Assembly: GCF_901538355.1 (NCBI RefSeq)
Contig: NZ_LR593887.1
Span: 4,254,920 to 4,318,919, forward strand
From: Tuwongella immobilis
GTDB taxonomy: Bacteria; Planctomycetota; Planctomycetia; Gemmatales; Gemmataceae
DNA length: 64,000 bases
Direction: 5' to 3'
Made by a program: the position numbers and the translations under genes. Below, piece by piece: positions 9,567 to 18,958 of the stretch. Within the stretch, counting starts at the first letter, position 1; every line of letters starts with the position of its first letter. Below the pieces are notes generated by a model, which saw nothing but the letters and a program-made list of their open reading frames with translations, had not been told where the DNA came from and searched no databases.

Positions 9567-11348
9567 ATGAAGTTTACTTATCGCACCGGCCAACGTCCGC
9601 TCGATGGCTACACCATCAAACGCGGATTGGGGCAAGGCGGCTTCGGCGAAGTCTATTTTGCCATCAGCGACGCGGGCAAAGAAGTCGCACTCAAACTCAT
9701 TCGCGGACACCACCAAGTGGAACTCCGCGGCATCGGCCACTGCCTGAATCTCAAGCATCCCAACCTCGTTCATTTGTACGATTTACGCCGCGATTCCCAG
9801 GAAAATCCCTGGCTGATCATGGAATTCGTCCAGGGCGAATCGCTGGCCCAGGTGATGCACAATCACCCCAAGGGATTGCCCGAACCACTGGCCTGCGAAT
9901 GGTTTCTGCTCATGGCCAAGAGCATTGGCTATCTGCACGACCATGGTGTGGTGCACCGCGATTTGAAGCCCGGCAACGTGTTCATCGAAAATGGCCAACC
10001 CAAAATCGGCGATTACGGCCTGTGCAAATCGATGACCGAAAGCCAAGGTGCCGCCCAAACGTACAACGTGGGCACCGTGCATTACATGGCCCCGGAAATC
10101 TCCAACGGCACCTACAACAAATCGATCGACATTTATGCCAGTGGGGTGATGCTTTACGAAATGTTCACCGGACGGCCGCCATTTGAAGGCGAGAGCGTCG
10201 GCGAAATTCTGCTGAAGCACATGACCGAGACGCCTGACCTGTCCAAGGTGGCGGCAACGTATCGGCCGATTCTCGAAAAAGCGATGGCGAAAAGTCCCAA
10301 TCGGCGATTTGCCAGCATGGCGGAGATGGCCAGCGCCCTGGAGCGCGCCATTCGCCCCGAATCGCAACTCGCGGTCACCTTTCCGGGTCAGCCCGCCAAC
10401 GGCACGCCGCCGGTTCCCCCGGTGACGCAGCGGGCTTCGGGTGAGTCGGCATCGCTATCCACGCCGCACATGGGATTGCCGATCCAAACGACGCCTGGCA
10501 CGGGAGTTCCGGTGCTGGGAATGCCCCCCGCGCACGGTCTGCCGCCGACGATGATTCCCGGCCTGGATGCCCCGAATCCGATGGGTCGGCCGTTGCCGGG
10601 ACACGATGGGCCAATTGTCACCCGAGCGCGGCCGCCGATTTCCGGTAGCAGCATGAGCACGGCTTCCGGTTCGAGTGAACGAGTCGCACGGCCGCTCTTG
10701 GATGTTGTTCTATCGCTGATGCGAATTCCGCTGTTGGCGACCGTTCCCACAGCGGCCTGGGCGATTTGGACTCGGTCGCTGGATACGCTCGAATTGGGCC
10801 GACTGTATGTGCTGATTGTGTTGGTCGCCGCGGCGGTGGTGATTCCGGGCATCTCCTGGGCACGCAATCCCGCCGGCAGCACACTCGGACGCCGCGTGCT
10901 GATGACCTTCCTTGGCCTCGTCATCGGCTTAGGCGGAATGCTGCTCGAAGGCTGGACAATCGTCCCGAATTGGGAGCAACTGCCGATATGGAATCAGCCG
11001 GAAACCTGGCGCGCGTTTCTGGGCATTGAGCCTGAGGGACAAGCCGCGTTCGTGAAAATCTTGGTCTTTTTCATGGTCGGTCTGGGAGTTCTTCGCTGGT
11101 GGCTGGCGATTGACCCGCGACGCCCCGAGCGATTTAGCCTCTTCCCGCTTTTGGCTGCGGGATTCTGGTCCGTGGTGCTCTCGTTTGAGTGGCCCAAGGC
11201 ATCGGCACCTGCGTATTTGTTGATGACGCTCCCGGCGGCGGCACTGGTTATCCAATTTGCAGTCCCCTGGCAAAAGGCAACGGTGAAAACCGTCTCGCGC
11301 CGGCTGCGTTTACAACCCAAACCCACCTCGGATTCCGCCACGGTCTGA
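9567..11348 (+). CDS. membrane-bound Ser/Thr protein kinase (PknB type)
   Basis: A 593-residue kinase. Visible: glycine loop GQGGFGEVY near 25-33, catalytic Lys in VALKLIR, catalytic loop HRDLKPGNVF, a DFG variant DYG (IGDYGLCKS), APE motif (MAPEI) and SIDIYASGVMLYEMFTGRPPFEG. The kinase domain ends near residue 265, followed by a Pro/Gly-rich linker (~270-370) and five or six hydrophobic helices (~390-575). The kinase therefore sits on the cytoplasmic side of a membrane with a multi-pass C-terminus instead of the single helix plus sensor seen in PknB. Flanked by an FHA protein and, downstream, an ECF sigma factor, which suggests a phosphorylation-controlled transcription circuit. Confidence 0.92.
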   Translation: MKFTYRTGQRPLDGYTIKRGLGQGGFGEVYFAISDAGKEVALKLIRGHHQVELRGIGHCLNLKHPNLVHLYDLRRDSQENPWLIMEFVQGESLAQVMHNHPKGLPEPLACEWFLLMAKSIGYLHDHGVVHRDLKPGNVFIENGQPKIGDYGLCKSMTESQGAAQTYNVGTVHYMAPEISNGTYNKSIDIYASGVMLYEMFTGRPPFEGESVGEILLKHMTETPDLSKVAATYRPILEKAMAKSPNRRFASMAEMASALERAIRPESQLAVTFPGQPANGTPPVPPVTQRASGESASLSTPHMGLPIQTTPGTGVPVLGMPPAHGLPPTMIPGLDAPNPMGRPLPGHDGPIVTRARPPISGSSMSTASGSSERVARPLLDVVLSLMRIPLLATVPTAAWAIWTRSLDTLELGRLYVLIVLVAAAVVIPGISWARNPAGSTLGRRVLMTFLGLVIGLGGMLLEGWTIVPNWEQLPIWNQPETWRAFLGIEPEGQAAFVKILVFFMVGLGVLRWWLAIDPRRPERFSLFPLLAAGFWSVVLSFEWPKASAPAYLLMTLPAAALVIQFAVPWQKATVKTVSRRLRLQPKPTSDSATV

Positions 11349-11367
11349 GCCAGACGGAGAAGCAATC

Positions 11368-12039
11368 ATGTGGAAATCGATGCTGCCCATGCTGGCGATC
11401 CTGCTCCCGGTCGGAATCGTCGCCGCACAAGAACCGGTCGGCGGCGTCAATCCCGCTGCGCTCGCCACCGAACGAACCGCTCCGGGACAATCGGCCAGTC
11501 AGGAATTCATCGCCGAGCCATCGAGCAATCACGGCCTGCGGCTGCGCGTGGAAAGTTCCTGGCAACCGTCACCCGAACGTGCTTTGGATGATGCCATCGA
11601 ATCCGCATGGCTGAAACTCCAAGTCCATCTGGAACACGCCCAGCCGCCGATCCGATCGAGCCTCAGTCGGGAGCGCATTCGCACACTGGTGCAAAATCCG
11701 CAGATTCCGGCACGCATGGAATGGTTCGGTCCACCAATCGCCGCGAATATGTACAAGCAAACCATTGAGTTGGAACTTGCCCCCGAGATTCTCCGCGAAT
11801 TGCGGGCACGGGATCGCGTGACATCGGCCTTGGTCGGCATCGGTTCCGGGTTTTTCGTGCTTGCCTTGATCGTGGGATTGTGGAAAATCAACGATTGGAC
11901 ATTGGGCTATCTCCGTGGCTGGTTGCGAGCCGTGGGATTACTCGCGATTGTCCTCATTCTGGCATTCGTCATCATCTGGTTTTCGCTCCCGGTTCAACCC
12001 CGAGTAGGATCATGGCTGTTAACAGTGATTCCCTCCTGA
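11368..12039 (+). CDS. small membrane protein in the kinase-sigma cluster
   Basis: A 223-residue protein of no recognised family. It has an N-terminal signal peptide (MLPMLAILLPVGIVAAQ), a ~120-residue extracytoplasmic part, and two hydrophobic helices near 150-170 and 185-210. The topology (outside domain, membrane helices, almost no cytoplasmic part) does not look like a standard anti-sigma factor with a cytoplasmic zinc motif. It starts 20 bases after the kinase and its end overlaps the ECF sigma gene by 28 bases, so all are probably made together. A role in sensing or in tethering the kinase or sigma factor is inference from position. Confidence 0.75.
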   Translation: MWKSMLPMLAILLPVGIVAAQEPVGGVNPAALATERTAPGQSASQEFIAEPSSNHGLRLRVESSWQPSPERALDDAIESAWLKLQVHLEHAQPPIRSSLSRERIRTLVQNPQIPARMEWFGPPIAANMYKQTIELELAPEILRELRARDRVTSALVGIGSGFFVLALIVGLWKINDWTLGYLRGWLRAVGLLAIVLILAFVIIWFSLPVQPRVGSWLLTVIPS

Positions 12040-12659
12040 TTCAGCAAATCCGAAATGGCGACCAGCAAGCGTGGCAGCGACTCATCGAGCGCTACGAAGG
12101 CCGCCTGTTCGCCTTCGCGGAGAGCCGACTTCGCGACCATGCCATGAGTGAAGATGTGGTGCAGGAAACCTTCTATGGCTTTCTGACCAGTCTGCCCAAC
12201 TACGACGATCGCCGGGAACTTCAAACCTGGCTCTTCAGCATTGCTGGCTACAAAGTCACCGATCAACTCCGCAAGCGGCAACGCAAGGGAATGGTGACCT
12301 CCTCCGGCGATTCCGAAGATGATATCATCGATCAGCAATACGACCCCTATCAGCCGAGTCCGTCCAGTTTCGCCCGGCGAGACGAACGACGCGAATTGGA
12401 AGAAAAGGCACTCAGCCGCGCCTTGCAATCGACGATCCGCACTTGGATGGACAAAGGCGACTATCTGAAGGTGCAGGTTTTGGAATTGTTGTTCGTCAAA
12501 GGCATGGCCAATCGCGATGTCGCCCGGATGCTCCAACTCAGCGAGCAGCAGGTGGCCAATATCCGATTCGCCGCCATGAAGCGCATCGGCGAGCACGTCC
12601 GCAACGCCGGTCTTTCCCCGGACGTATTCCCCGAATTGGCCACACCGGAAGCCGTGTAA
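12012..12659 (+). CDS. ECF-type RNA polymerase sigma factor
   Basis: A 215-residue sigma-70 family factor. Start chosen at ATG 12012 (MAVNSDSLLIQQIRNGD), giving a normal ECF N-terminus. Region 2 is seen as WQRLIERYEGRLFAFAESRL, then EDVVQETFYGFL and LQTWLFSIAGYKVTDQLRK; region 4 includes LELLFVKGMANRDVARML and EQQVANIRFAAMKRI. Between them lies a charged linker of ~45 residues. No anti-sigma factor with the usual features is adjacent; instead the operon encodes a Ser/Thr kinase and an FHA protein. Known STK-linked ECF groups are activated by phosphorylation in region 2, which is a plausible but untested parallel. Confidence 0.92.
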   Translation: MAVNSDSLLIQQIRNGDQQAWQRLIERYEGRLFAFAESRLRDHAMSEDVVQETFYGFLTSLPNYDDRRELQTWLFSIAGYKVTDQLRKRQRKGMVTSSGDSEDDIIDQQYDPYQPSPSSFARRDERRELEEKALSRALQSTIRTWMDKGDYLKVQVLELLFVKGMANRDVARMLQLSEQQVANIRFAAMKRIGEHVRNAGLSPDVFPELATPEAV

Positions 12660-12662
12660 CAT

Positions 12663-12701
12663 TTCGCCGCAACACTTGCATCATCATGTCGTTGCGGCGA
12701 A
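12663..12701. terminator. bidirectional hairpin terminator between sigma factor and panB
   Basis: A perfect 11-bp stem (TTCGCCGCAAC at 12663-12673 and GTTGCGGCGAA at 12691-12701) with a 17-base loop in the short gap between two convergent genes. No long T run is present. Confidence 0.65.
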
Positions 12702-12722
12702 TGCGAATGCGACCGACACCGC

Positions 12723-13535
12723 TTAGGATTTGAATTGGTGGTCCGCATCCGGGAATCGTCCCTGGCGGACTTCCTCGCAGTATCGGGCGGCAGCGTCGTG
12801 AATGATCGGCCCAAGCTCGGCATAGCGTTTGACAAATTTCGGGCGAAACTCGCCGAATAATCCCAACACATCGTGATACACCAACACTTGCCCATCGCAC
12901 CCGACACCGGCACCGATTCCGATGGTCGGAATCGCGATCGAATCGCTGATCTTCTTCGCTAATTCGGCGGGGATGCATTCCAACACGATGCTAAACGCCC
13001 CGGCCTGCTCGACGGCTTTGGCATCGCGAAGGAGTTGTTCCTCGGCCCGTTGGACTTTGAACCCGCCCATGCGATGGATCGATTGCGGCGTTAATCCCAA
13101 ATGTCCCATCACCGGAATATCCGCAGATACGACTTTCGCAATCGCGTCGGCCGATCGCTCCCCACCTTCGAGCTTGACAGCGTGCGCGCCGCCTTCCTGA
13201 ATCGCCCGCCCTGCCGAAATCAACGCTTGCTCGGGGCTGACCTGATACGTCATAAACGGCAGGTCGGTAATCAGCAGCGCCCGTTGGGTCCCTCGTGCCA
13301 CGCAGCGGGTGTGGTAAATCATCTCGTCAAGTGTGACGGTCAGGCAATGCGGGTTCCCCTGCACGACCATGCCGAGCGAATCGCCAATGAGAATCGCGTC
13401 GACTCCTGCCTGATCCAACAAGCGAGCGCTGGTGAAATCGTAAGCGGTCAGCACGGCCAATTTCTGGCCACGGCCTTTCGCCGCGATGAATTCGGGGACC
13501 GTCATGGGTTTGGCTGGTGGCGTGTGGGTACTCAT
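12723..13535 (-). CDS. panB: 3-methyl-2-oxobutanoate hydroxymethyltransferase
   Basis: A 270-residue PanB, the first step of pantothenate synthesis: transfer of a hydroxymethyl group from methylenetetrahydrofolate to ketoisovalerate. Family motifs are clear: VLTAYDFTSARLLDQAGVD, LIGDSLGMVVQGN, the catalytic region GGAHAVKLEGGE, GHLGLTPQS and TIGIGAGVGCDGQVLVYHDVLG. Start chosen at MSTHTPPAKPMT because longer forms add a low-complexity, non-conserved N-terminus. It is a lone gene here; panC and panD are not in the window. Divergent from the DCC protein gene. Confidence 0.96.
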   Translation of the reverse strand: MSTHTPPAKPMTVPEFIAAKGRGQKLAVLTAYDFTSARLLDQAGVDAILIGDSLGMVVQGNPHCLTVTLDEMIYHTRCVARGTQRALLITDLPFMTYQVSPEQALISAGRAIQEGGAHAVKLEGGERSADAIAKVVSADIPVMGHLGLTPQSIHRMGGFKVQRAEEQLLRDAKAVEQAGAFSIVLECIPAELAKKISDSIAIPTIGIGAGVGCDGQVLVYHDVLGLFGEFRPKFVKRYAELGPIIHDAAARYCEEVRQGRFPDADHQFKS

Positions 13536-13716
13536 GCGCTGCCCCCTGAATCGTTGAACCGCTGCCGAACATCCAATGCACAAGTGGCGCATTCGCCAGA
13601 ATCCGCCAGATCCCGCCATCCGATTCCGCGGCGATCGCTTCAGAAGTGGTCGCCAACCTGGGACAGCGGTGTATACCATAGTAGTAGGGACAACGCCCCG
13701 GAAAGTGAGTGGGCAT

Positions 13717-14193
13717 ATGGAAAGCTCGGTTGCAACTCCCCTTCGGACCGATCAGGGGATCGTTTTATTCGATGGAACCTGCGCATTCTGTCGCAAGTCG
13801 ATCTCGATTTTGAAGAAACTCGATTGGCGTGGCAAATTGCAGTATCAAGATGCCACCGATCAGGCCCATTGGCCAACCACCGAAACGCCGCTGCAAATGT
13901 CGCGGCTGATGGAAGAAATGCACGTCGTCACCCCGGACCGCAAGCGGGTGTTCGCCGGATTCCGTGCCTTTCGCTGGATTGCCGGTCGGCTCCCGCTGCT
14001 GATGCCGCTGGTGCCGTTCTTCTACATTCCGGGTGTGCCGCAATTGGGGCAGCGGATTTATCTGCTGATTGCGAAATATCGCTATCAACTGGTCCCCTGT
14101 CATGATGGGGTCTGTTCGCTACCGCCGCGAAAACCGCAAACCCCGAAAGCGAAACCGGCCGAGACCGCAGATTCGAGCGGTGCCAAGGGATAA
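13717..14193 (+). CDS. DCC-family thiol-disulfide oxidoreductase-like protein
   Basis: A 158-residue DUF393/DCC protein. The eponymous motif is seen as FDGTCAFCRKS near residues 18-28, a thioredoxin-fold-like CxxC. Downstream AFRWIAGRLPLLMPLVPFFYIPGV is a hydrophobic helix pair typical of the family. A C-terminal tail of ~25 residues is Lys/Pro/Ala rich and probably disordered. ATG 13717 is used because the conserved domain starts shortly after it and upstream codons are not conserved. Substrate unknown. Confidence 0.88.
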   Translation: MESSVATPLRTDQGIVLFDGTCAFCRKSISILKKLDWRGKLQYQDATDQAHWPTTETPLQMSRLMEEMHVVTPDRKRVFAGFRAFRWIAGRLPLLMPLVPFFYIPGVPQLGQRIYLLIAKYRYQLVPCHDGVCSLPPRKPQTPKAKPAETADSSGAKG

Positions 14194-14351
14194 CGGGTGT
14201 CGGCGATCGATCGGCGATTCCGCGAGATGGAAGAATCTCTCGGAGTTTCCGTTGCCCCATGCTTGACCGCACCGGGCGAGTCGCCTACCTTGATCAAATT
14301 CGACCACGGCCGTCTCGCAGACGGACTCTCTCCGACGGATAGGTAGGCAGT

Positions 14352-15359
14352 ATGGGACGGCGATTTATCGAGCAATTGTCCGACGGCGATACCGTTGAAG
14401 ACATTTATCTGGTCACCGATCGGCAATATCGTGCCAATCGGAACGGTGTCTTCTACATCCAACTCGATCTGCGGGACAAATCCGGGCAGATGAACGCCCG
14501 CTTTTGGAACGCGTCCGAAGCGCTGTTCAAATCGTTCGGACACGGCGATTTTCTGCTCGTCAAAGGCAAAGTGCAATCGTTCCAAGGCGGCCTGCAACTG
14601 ATTCTGACCAGCCTGGAACGCGTCGAAGAATCCCAGATCGAATTGGGCGACTTTCTCCCCCGGACGCCGTGCGATGCCCGCAAGCTCGAAGAGCGGTTGC
14701 GTTCCACACTGCTGAAACTGACCAATCCGCATCTGCGGGCATTGGCCGAATGTTACTTCATGGATTCGGCGTTCATGCTGGGATTCACTCAAGCGCCGGC
14801 GGGGGTGCGGGTGCATCATGCCTACATTGGCGGCTTGTTGGAACACGTCGTCGCCATGATCGACGCCGCCGAGCGACTGTTGCCGTTGTATCCCGAGATT
14901 GATCGCGAAGTGCTGCTGTTCGGCATCTTCCTGCACGATTCCGGCAAAGTCCGCGAGTTGGTCTATAGCCGCGCCTTTGGCTACAGCGATGAAGGGCAGT
15001 TACTGGGCCACCTTGCGATTGGCTGTCAGATTCTGGAAGACAAAATTCGGCAAGTGCCCGAACTGACGGAAGAACCGTTCCCCGCCGAACTCCGTCTGCG
15101 ACTGCAACATATGATCCTGGCGCATCACGGGGAGCTGCAATACGGCTCGCCGAAAGTGCCGATGACGCCGGAAGCGGTGATGCTGCACGCGATCGACAAT
15201 CTGGATTCGCGGCTGCACATCTACAAACGCGAAATTAAGGAAGATCGCGGCCCCTCGGCGTGGACGCCGTTTAATTCCGCGCTCCAACGACGGATTTACA
15301 AAGGGGGCACCGACGGGGCCGGAGCCGACTACGCCGCACCGATGGAAAGCCACGACTAA
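14352..15359 (+). CDS. YhaM-like 3'-5' exoribonuclease (OB fold plus HD domain)
   Basis: A 335-residue protein with an N-terminal OB-fold nucleic-acid-binding domain (YLVTDRQYRANRNGVFYIQL to LTSLERVEE, about 17-95) and an HD-superfamily hydrolase domain (HHAYIGGLLEHVVAMI; LLFGIFLHDSGKVREL with His-Asp near 195; ILAHHGELQYGSPK; EAVMLHAIDNLDSRL). This is the architecture of YhaM/CBF1-type 3'-5' exoribonucleases. It lies 80 bases upstream of rnr, another 3'-5' exoribonuclease, so the pair forms an RNA-decay locus. Confidence 0.92.
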   Translation: MGRRFIEQLSDGDTVEDIYLVTDRQYRANRNGVFYIQLDLRDKSGQMNARFWNASEALFKSFGHGDFLLVKGKVQSFQGGLQLILTSLERVEESQIELGDFLPRTPCDARKLEERLRSTLLKLTNPHLRALAECYFMDSAFMLGFTQAPAGVRVHHAYIGGLLEHVVAMIDAAERLLPLYPEIDREVLLFGIFLHDSGKVRELVYSRAFGYSDEGQLLGHLAIGCQILEDKIRQVPELTEEPFPAELRLRLQHMILAHHGELQYGSPKVPMTPEAVMLHAIDNLDSRLHIYKREIKEDRGPSAWTPFNSALQRRIYKGGTDGAGADYAAPMESHD

Positions 15360-15439
15360 CGGCAAGAATCGGCGAAATTCCGGCAACGATGTGAACACCA
15401 CCACGCGGGCGCGTGTCGTCTTGCAGGGAGATTTCGCCG

Positions 15440-17584
15440 ATGTCAGAACTCGAATCGCGCCTGCTGGCCACACTCAACAGCAGGCATTACAAACCGCTCA
15501 CGCTCAAAGCCTTGGCTCGTCGATTGGGTCTAGTCTCGGGCAACGACCGCGAATTCCGCAAGGTCGTCCGAGGACTCGTCCAAACTGGCCGCGCCCAATT
15601 TGATCGTGACCACCAACTCCGCGCCACACCACCGCACGGAACCGTCGTCGGACTCTTCCGCCGCACGCATTCCGGTCGGGGAGTCGTGCGTGCCCATCAT
15701 GGTCAAGCGCATCGCGTCGCGCAAGAAATCGCCATCGCCGAGCATGATTGTCTGGATGCCGCCAATGGCGATGAAGTGCTGGTGAAACTCGCCAAGAAGC
15801 CGAGCCGCACGGAAGCCTACGCCACCGGCGAAGTCGTGAAGGTGCTGCAACGCAACACGCGAAATTTCGTCGGAACTTATTACGAACACCGCGAGCAAGG
15901 CTACGTTCGCGTCGTGGGCACGCAATTTCCGCAAGGAATCTGGGTGGGTGATCCCGGTGCCAAAGGTGCCAAACCAGACGATCAAGTCGTCATCGAAATG
16001 CTGCGGTTTCCGACGCTGACCGATGAACGCGGCCAAGCGGTCATTACCGAAGTTCTCGGCGAACGCGGCAAGCCCGGCGTCGATGTGCTGATGGTGATCC
16101 GCTCGCACGATCTCCCCGATGCGTTTCCCGAAGATGTCCTTGCCGATGCCCGGCATCAAGCGGAACTGTTTCACGAGGACGATTTCAGCGGGCGGACCGA
16201 TTTCACGCAATCGCTGGTCATTTCAATTGATCCGATCGATGCCCGCGATTTCGACGATGCCGTCGCCCTGCACAAAGATGCGAAAACCGGCAACTGGGTG
16301 CTGGAAGTGCATGTCGCGGATGTCGCCCACTTCGTGCCGCCCGGTTCGCCGCTCGACCGTGAAGCACGTCGCCGTGGCACCAGCGTCTATCTTCCGGGTC
16401 GCGTCCTGCCGATGATTCCGGAGTTAATCTCCAACGGTCTGGCGAGTTTGCAGCAGGATCGCGTGCGCTACGTTCGCACGGCCGTGCTGGAATTTCAACC
16501 CGATGGCACACCCGTCTCTGCCGATTTTCATAACGGCGTCATCCGGAATCGTCGCCGCTTCACCTATGAAGAAGTGTCTGAATTTCTGGCCAAGCCGGAA
16601 GCCGTTGGCGATGAACAACTTGCGCCGGAATTGCGCCAGACGCTCTTGAATATGCGCGAGCTAGCAATCATGCTCCGCGCCCGACGATTCAAGCGCGGCG
16701 CACTCGAACTGACCATGCCCGAAGCTGTCTTGGAATACGATTCCGAAGGCAAAGTCAGCGGCGCGCATCTGGCCGTGCACGACATCAGCCACCAAATCAT
16801 CGAAGAATTCATGCTGGCGGCCAATACCGCTGTGGCGACATTATTTCACGATCGCAAGATCGCCACCATGCGACGGATTCACCCCGCCCCGGAACCGTCC
16901 GCACTCGAACAATTCGCCGACTTCGTCAATCATCTCGGCTATCGTGTCAAACGATCGCAAGACCGATTTGAATTGCAGCGCGTGCTCGAACATTCTCGAA
17001 TCAAAGGTGAGGCCCCCGCCGTCCATTACGCCCTGCTCCGCAGTCTCAAACAGGCCCAATACGGCCCAATGGAAGAGGAACACTACGCGCTGGCCATCGA
17101 ACATTATTGTCACTTCACGTCGCCCATTCGCCGCTATCCGGATCTCGTCGTTCACCGCATGTTGGCGCAACTCATTGCCGGCAGACGGCCCGGAAGCGAT
17201 GTCTCGGAGTTGACCGCACTCGGCGACCAATGCAGCCGACTGGAACGCCGGGCCGAGAAAGCCGAACGCGAACTCGTCCGCCTCAAACTGCTGACGTTTC
17301 TCAGCACCCGAATCGGCATGCAGATGCCCGCCACCATCACCAGCGTTTCGGAGTACGGCTTCTTCGCCGTCGGCAACCACCTCCCAGTCGATGGCATGGT
17401 CCACATCTCCACGCTCGAAGACGATTACTACTATTTCGACGACGCCACGCATACACTTTCCGCCAGCAAAGGCAAAAAACGCTACCGCCTCGGCGACACC
17501 ATCACCGTCGAAATCCTCCGAGTCGACCTCACCAAACGCACCCTCGACCTCAAAGCCGCCCGCCCTCCCCGTGCCTCGGTATAA
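15440..17584 (+). CDS. rnr: ribonuclease R
   Basis: A 714-residue RNase II/R family 3'-5' exoribonuclease. Order: N-terminal winged helix (LTLKALARRLGLVSGNDREF), cold-shock domains (~70-220), catalytic RNB domain with SIDPIDARDFDDAVAL supplying the metal-binding Asp residues, HRRMLAQL-like block VVHRMLAQLIAG, and a C-terminal S1 domain (MPATITSVSEYGFFAVGN to TVEILRVDLTKRTLDL). Start chosen at ATG 15440, nine bases after a GGGAG ribosome site; an ATG at 15413 lies ahead of that site. The usual basic tail after S1 is absent. Degrades structured RNA and, in other bacteria, works with tmRNA, whose gene is at 54.2 kb. Confidence 0.96.
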   Translation: MSELESRLLATLNSRHYKPLTLKALARRLGLVSGNDREFRKVVRGLVQTGRAQFDRDHQLRATPPHGTVVGLFRRTHSGRGVVRAHHGQAHRVAQEIAIAEHDCLDAANGDEVLVKLAKKPSRTEAYATGEVVKVLQRNTRNFVGTYYEHREQGYVRVVGTQFPQGIWVGDPGAKGAKPDDQVVIEMLRFPTLTDERGQAVITEVLGERGKPGVDVLMVIRSHDLPDAFPEDVLADARHQAELFHEDDFSGRTDFTQSLVISIDPIDARDFDDAVALHKDAKTGNWVLEVHVADVAHFVPPGSPLDREARRRGTSVYLPGRVLPMIPELISNGLASLQQDRVRYVRTAVLEFQPDGTPVSADFHNGVIRNRRRFTYEEVSEFLAKPEAVGDEQLAPELRQTLLNMRELAIMLRARRFKRGALELTMPEAVLEYDSEGKVSGAHLAVHDISHQIIEEFMLAANTAVATLFHDRKIATMRRIHPAPEPSALEQFADFVNHLGYRVKRSQDRFELQRVLEHSRIKGEAPAVHYALLRSLKQAQYGPMEEEHYALAIEHYCHFTSPIRRYPDLVVHRMLAQLIAGRRPGSDVSELTALGDQCSRLERRAEKAERELVRLKLLTFLSTRIGMQMPATITSVSEYGFFAVGNHLPVDGMVHISTLEDDYYYFDDATHTLSASKGKKRYRLGDTITVEILRVDLTKRTLDLKAARPPRASV

Positions 17585-17593
17585 CACCTGGGT

Positions 17594-17656
17594 GTGGCAC
17601 GCTGCCCGTATGGGGGGTGGGACGCTGTCCGTGTGGGGTGTGGGACGCTGTCCCAC
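17594..17656. repeat. short tandem GTGGGACGCTGTCC units
   Basis: Three units related to GTGGGACGCTGTCC begin at 17594, 17618 and 17640 (spacing 24 and 22 bases), separated by GTGTGGGG-like spacers. They start directly after the rnr stop codon. The last unit completes a palindrome, GTGGGAC-GCT-GTCCCAC. The mirror-image cluster at 18942-19031 has four units. Confidence 0.8.
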
Positions 17657-17938
17657 GCCCTGGCCAAGGGAACGGCGTCCCCTTGGCGATCCCCGTCTTC
17701 GCTCCGATCATTTTTCGGGGCGATCGATTGACGTTGTCAATTCGCTCACCCCGAAAAATGCTCCTCGCGGGGGCCACGTTTGGGGCTTGTTGGCGGGAGA
17801 CTATCGCAGGCTGATGCCCCTCTTCGGGCATTCCTCAGCCGGGATCGTCGATCCGGGGATCAGGGTGGGACGCTGTCCCACGCCCTGGCAAAGGGAACGG
17901 CGTCTCCTTGGCGATCGCGGCTTCGCTCCGATCATTTT
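17636..17938 (+). repeat. left arm of a ~303-bp inverted repeat
   Basis: These bases reappear in reverse complement at 18655-18958 with only two or three differences seen by eye (one G insertion and one G/T change near the inner end). Inside are smaller palindromes: GTGGGAC-GCT-GTCCCAC twice, CCAAGGG..CCCTTGG types, and a long hairpin with arms CATTTTTCGGGG and CCCCGAAAAATG (17709-17760). A related hairpin, arms CATTTTCCGAG and CTCGGAAAATG (17933-17981), extends the left side only. Confidence 0.93.
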
Positions 17939-18192
17939 CCGAGTCGTGCGTCGTCTACGACAAATCCCGCCTCGGAAAATGCTCCTCGCGGTGGGACACT
18001 TCGTGATTTCTGATGGGTGGATTGCTCCGGAACAATCGGCCGGGGCACCGAGTAGTTGTGCTCGTGATCTCGGTTGGGCATTGCGAGCCAGATTGGGATT
18101 GATGCTGTTGGGTGGAGGAACATTCGAACTGACAGGTTCTGTCGGGAACGTGGTAGCACACCGGACCGGAAGGATGGTCGAGTTCCCTTTTT

Positions 18193-18531
18193 CTATGATG
18201 TCAAATCGAGGAACGCTTTCGCAAGTTGGCGAACATTTGCCCACAAAGGCGAGGTTCTCAAGCTGTCTGGGGTCCACAAAGCCGCATTCACTTCTCCACT
18301 CATGTCGCGAAGTAGTTCATCGATTTGCCGGACGATTGCCTGTTGCTCTTCGCTCACTTGTCCTGCAGCAACGAGCTGATCCACAAGAATCGCCTGATCG
18401 TCAAATTGAAGTGCAAGTTCATCGATTCCAACAGGATGCTCAAGTCGACTCAGTTCACGGAGTTGCTCGTTCGCTTCGAAGGAGAGCAACCGAACTGCGA
18501 GAATCAGCGGCGCAGAAGTCCGTTCAATCAT
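18193..18531 (-). CDS. orphan 112-residue protein inside the inverted repeat
   Basis: A 112-residue, acidic, probably all-helical cytoplasmic protein with no recognisable family. Segments such as HPVGIDELALQFDDQAILVDQL and SEEQQAIVRQIDELLRDMSGEV look like amphipathic helices. A GAGGGTG ribosome site sits about 8 bases before the ATG, supporting translation. It is the only plausible gene between the two inverted-repeat arms, and base composition here is less GC-rich than in the arms. It could be cargo of a mobile repeat or a resident gene that was bracketed by repeat copies. Confidence 0.6.
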   Translation of the reverse strand: MIERTSAPLILAVRLLSFEANEQLRELSRLEHPVGIDELALQFDDQAILVDQLVAAGQVSEEQQAIVRQIDELLRDMSGEVNAALWTPDSLRTSPLWANVRQLAKAFLDLTS

Positions 18532-18654
18532 AAAAAAATCACCCTCGACGGATCATCCACTTGGATTGGATCGCTTGCCGTGACGCTCAGAATGATCAAT
18601 TAAGAGTGTGTTGGGTTCGTTTCTTGACTCCAATCCACAATACCACGCACCCAA

Positions 18655-18958
18655 AAAATGATCGGAGCGAAGACGCGATCGCCAAGGAGACGCCGTTCCC
18701 TTTGCCAGGGCCGTGGGACAGCGTCCCACCCTGATCCCCGGATCGACGATCCCGGCTGAGGAATGCCCGAAGAGGGGCATCAGCCTGCGATAGTCTCCCG
18801 CCAACAAGCCCCAAACGTGGCCCCCGCGAGGAGCATTTTTCGGGGTGAGCGAATTGACAACGTCAATCGATCGCCCCGAAAAATGATCGGAGCGAAGACG
18901 GGGATCGCCAAGGGGACGCCGTTCCCTTGGCCAGGGCGTGGGACAGCGTCCCACACCC
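18655..18958 (-). repeat. right arm of the ~303-bp inverted repeat
   Basis: Reverse complement of 17636-17938 at close to 99% identity by eye, including the nested palindromes. The two arms bracket ~716 bases holding the 112-residue gene. Near identity over 300 bases implies recent duplication, inversion or gene conversion. No transposase is encoded between or beside the arms. Confidence 0.93.

Noticed and set aside
17391-18533. Open frame of 380 codons crossing the end of rnr and the repeat island
   Set aside because: It reads through the palindromic repeats and the opposite strand of the orphan gene; its product is repeat translation.
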